From Paraglaciecola sp. L1A13 (GTDB taxonomy: Bacteria > Pseudomonadota > Gammaproteobacteria > Enterobacterales > Alteromonadaceae): a stretch of 64,000 bases of DNA. The translations under genes were made by a program, and so were the position numbers. Under the pieces are notes generated by a model. That model searched no databases and was not told the origin of the DNA. It saw only the letters and a program-made list of their open reading frames with translations. The DNA is taken from positions 2,418,001-2,482,000 of the forward strand of contig NZ_CP047024.1 of the NCBI RefSeq assembly GCF_009796745.1, read 5' to 3'. Below are positions 63,749-64,000 of this stretch, piece by piece. Position 1 is the first letter of the stretch. Each line of letters begins with the position of its first letter.

Positions 63749-64000
63749 TTATGAAGATTTACGTCGAGGGCTGGCATTTTGAGGACCATTTCCTCTGCGG
63801 TTACCGGCAAAATGACCTCGCGCATTATCACCAGAACGTTGTCCGTCACGGTGTTGCACATTGGGTTTTTTAGGTTTTTTAGGCTTCATTGGGCGAGAGT
63901 CCAAACGAGACTCTGGTAAACCATGTACAGGTTCAAACCCTTCAATACTTTTGCGATTTATAATTTGTTTAGTAAAACGCTCTATATCCGCCAGTAATGA
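63749..64000 (-). CDS. DEAD-box RNA helicase, C-terminal tail (probable RhlE; runs off right edge)
   Basis: The last 83 residues of a protein whose start is beyond the window. The visible part begins L-L-A-D-I-E-R-F-T-K-Q-I, the end of a helicase C domain, followed by I-E-G-F-E-P. It then ends in a basic, Lys/Arg/Gly/Asn-rich disordered tail (with K-P-K-K-P-K-K-P and R-S-G-D-N-A-R-G-H-F-A-G-N-R-R), the type that binds RNA in RhlE-like helicases of marine gammaproteobacteria. Helicase motifs themselves are outside, so the exact member is inferred. Confidence 0.65.
   Translation of the reverse strand, partial: SLLADIERFTKQIINRKSIEGFEPVHGLPESRLDSRPMKPKKPKKPNVQHRDGQRSGDNARGHFAGNRRGNGPQNASPRRKSS

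Overview
The window comes from the chromosome of a marine gammaproteobacterium, most likely of the order Alteromonadales (Alteromonas/Glaciecola/Paraglaciecola type). This is inferred from E. coli-like housekeeping proteins (GlnS, HrpA, RlmI, MoaA, Fur, SbcB), a TonB-dependent receptor, a VolA/Pla-1/cef-type surface lipase, LacI-controlled maltodextrin genes, a GH42 beta-galactosidase and a compatible-solute operon. Coding density is high. I see no insertion sequence, prophage, CRISPR array, rRNA or tRNA gene.

Layout. 1-2.5 kb: end of a dapE-yffB pair, a rhomboid protease and a hotdog thioesterase. 2.5-7.3 kb: a maltodextrin module (SLC45/MalT-like transporter, GH13 amylase lipoprotein) with a convergent LacI regulator and a LacI-type operator. 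7.5-22 kb: mostly single-gene units, several closed by clear terminators (glnS, yciK, surface lipase, sohB, TonB receptor, photolyase, Nif3-like, cmoM, glutathione peroxidase, a beta-hydroxyacid dehydrogenase, a small lipoprotein). 22-33.5 kb: FapA-like DUF342 protein, sbcB, CBS protein, hrpA, PilZ protein, rlmI, quinone oxidoreductase and two small exported EF-hand proteins.

33.9-38.7 kb: a four-gene minus-strand operon (glycerate kinase, glucosyl-3-phosphoglycerate phosphatase, glucosyl-3-phosphoglycerate synthase, GH13_18 phosphorylase). Together these could make glucosylglycerate and also recycle it to glucose-1-phosphate and 3-phosphoglycerate, a closed solute cycle. 39-45 kb: the molybdenum cofactor operon moaA-mobA-moaBCDE-modAB behind a leader resembling the Moco riboswitch; no modC follows. 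45-50 kb: fur, fldA, a DUF2788 protein, ybfF (apparently with a non-canonical start), an H-NS protein and ETF-ubiquinone oxidoreductase, the last divergent from etfBA. 51.9-54.3 kb: a GH42 beta-galactosidase and a stand-alone CBM48 protein.

54.7-60.3 kb: a GlxA/AraC-type regulator divergent from an acyl-CoA dehydrogenase, an MDR reductase and two SDR genes; twin palindromes two helical turns apart lie between them. ETF and ETF-QO, encoded nearby, would take electrons from the acyl-CoA dehydrogenase. 60.4-63.6 kb: the ydbH-ynbE-ydbL envelope lipid-transport operon, including a 59-residue ynbE. The right edge carries the C-terminus of a probable RhlE-type DEAD-box helicase. The best leads are the glucosylglycerate cycle, the twin operators at 55.7 kb, inverted repeats upstream of the glucosylglycerate and etf genes, a 19-base motif shared by two promoters, the ybfF start, and two long near-perfect hairpins (44,975 and 63,690).
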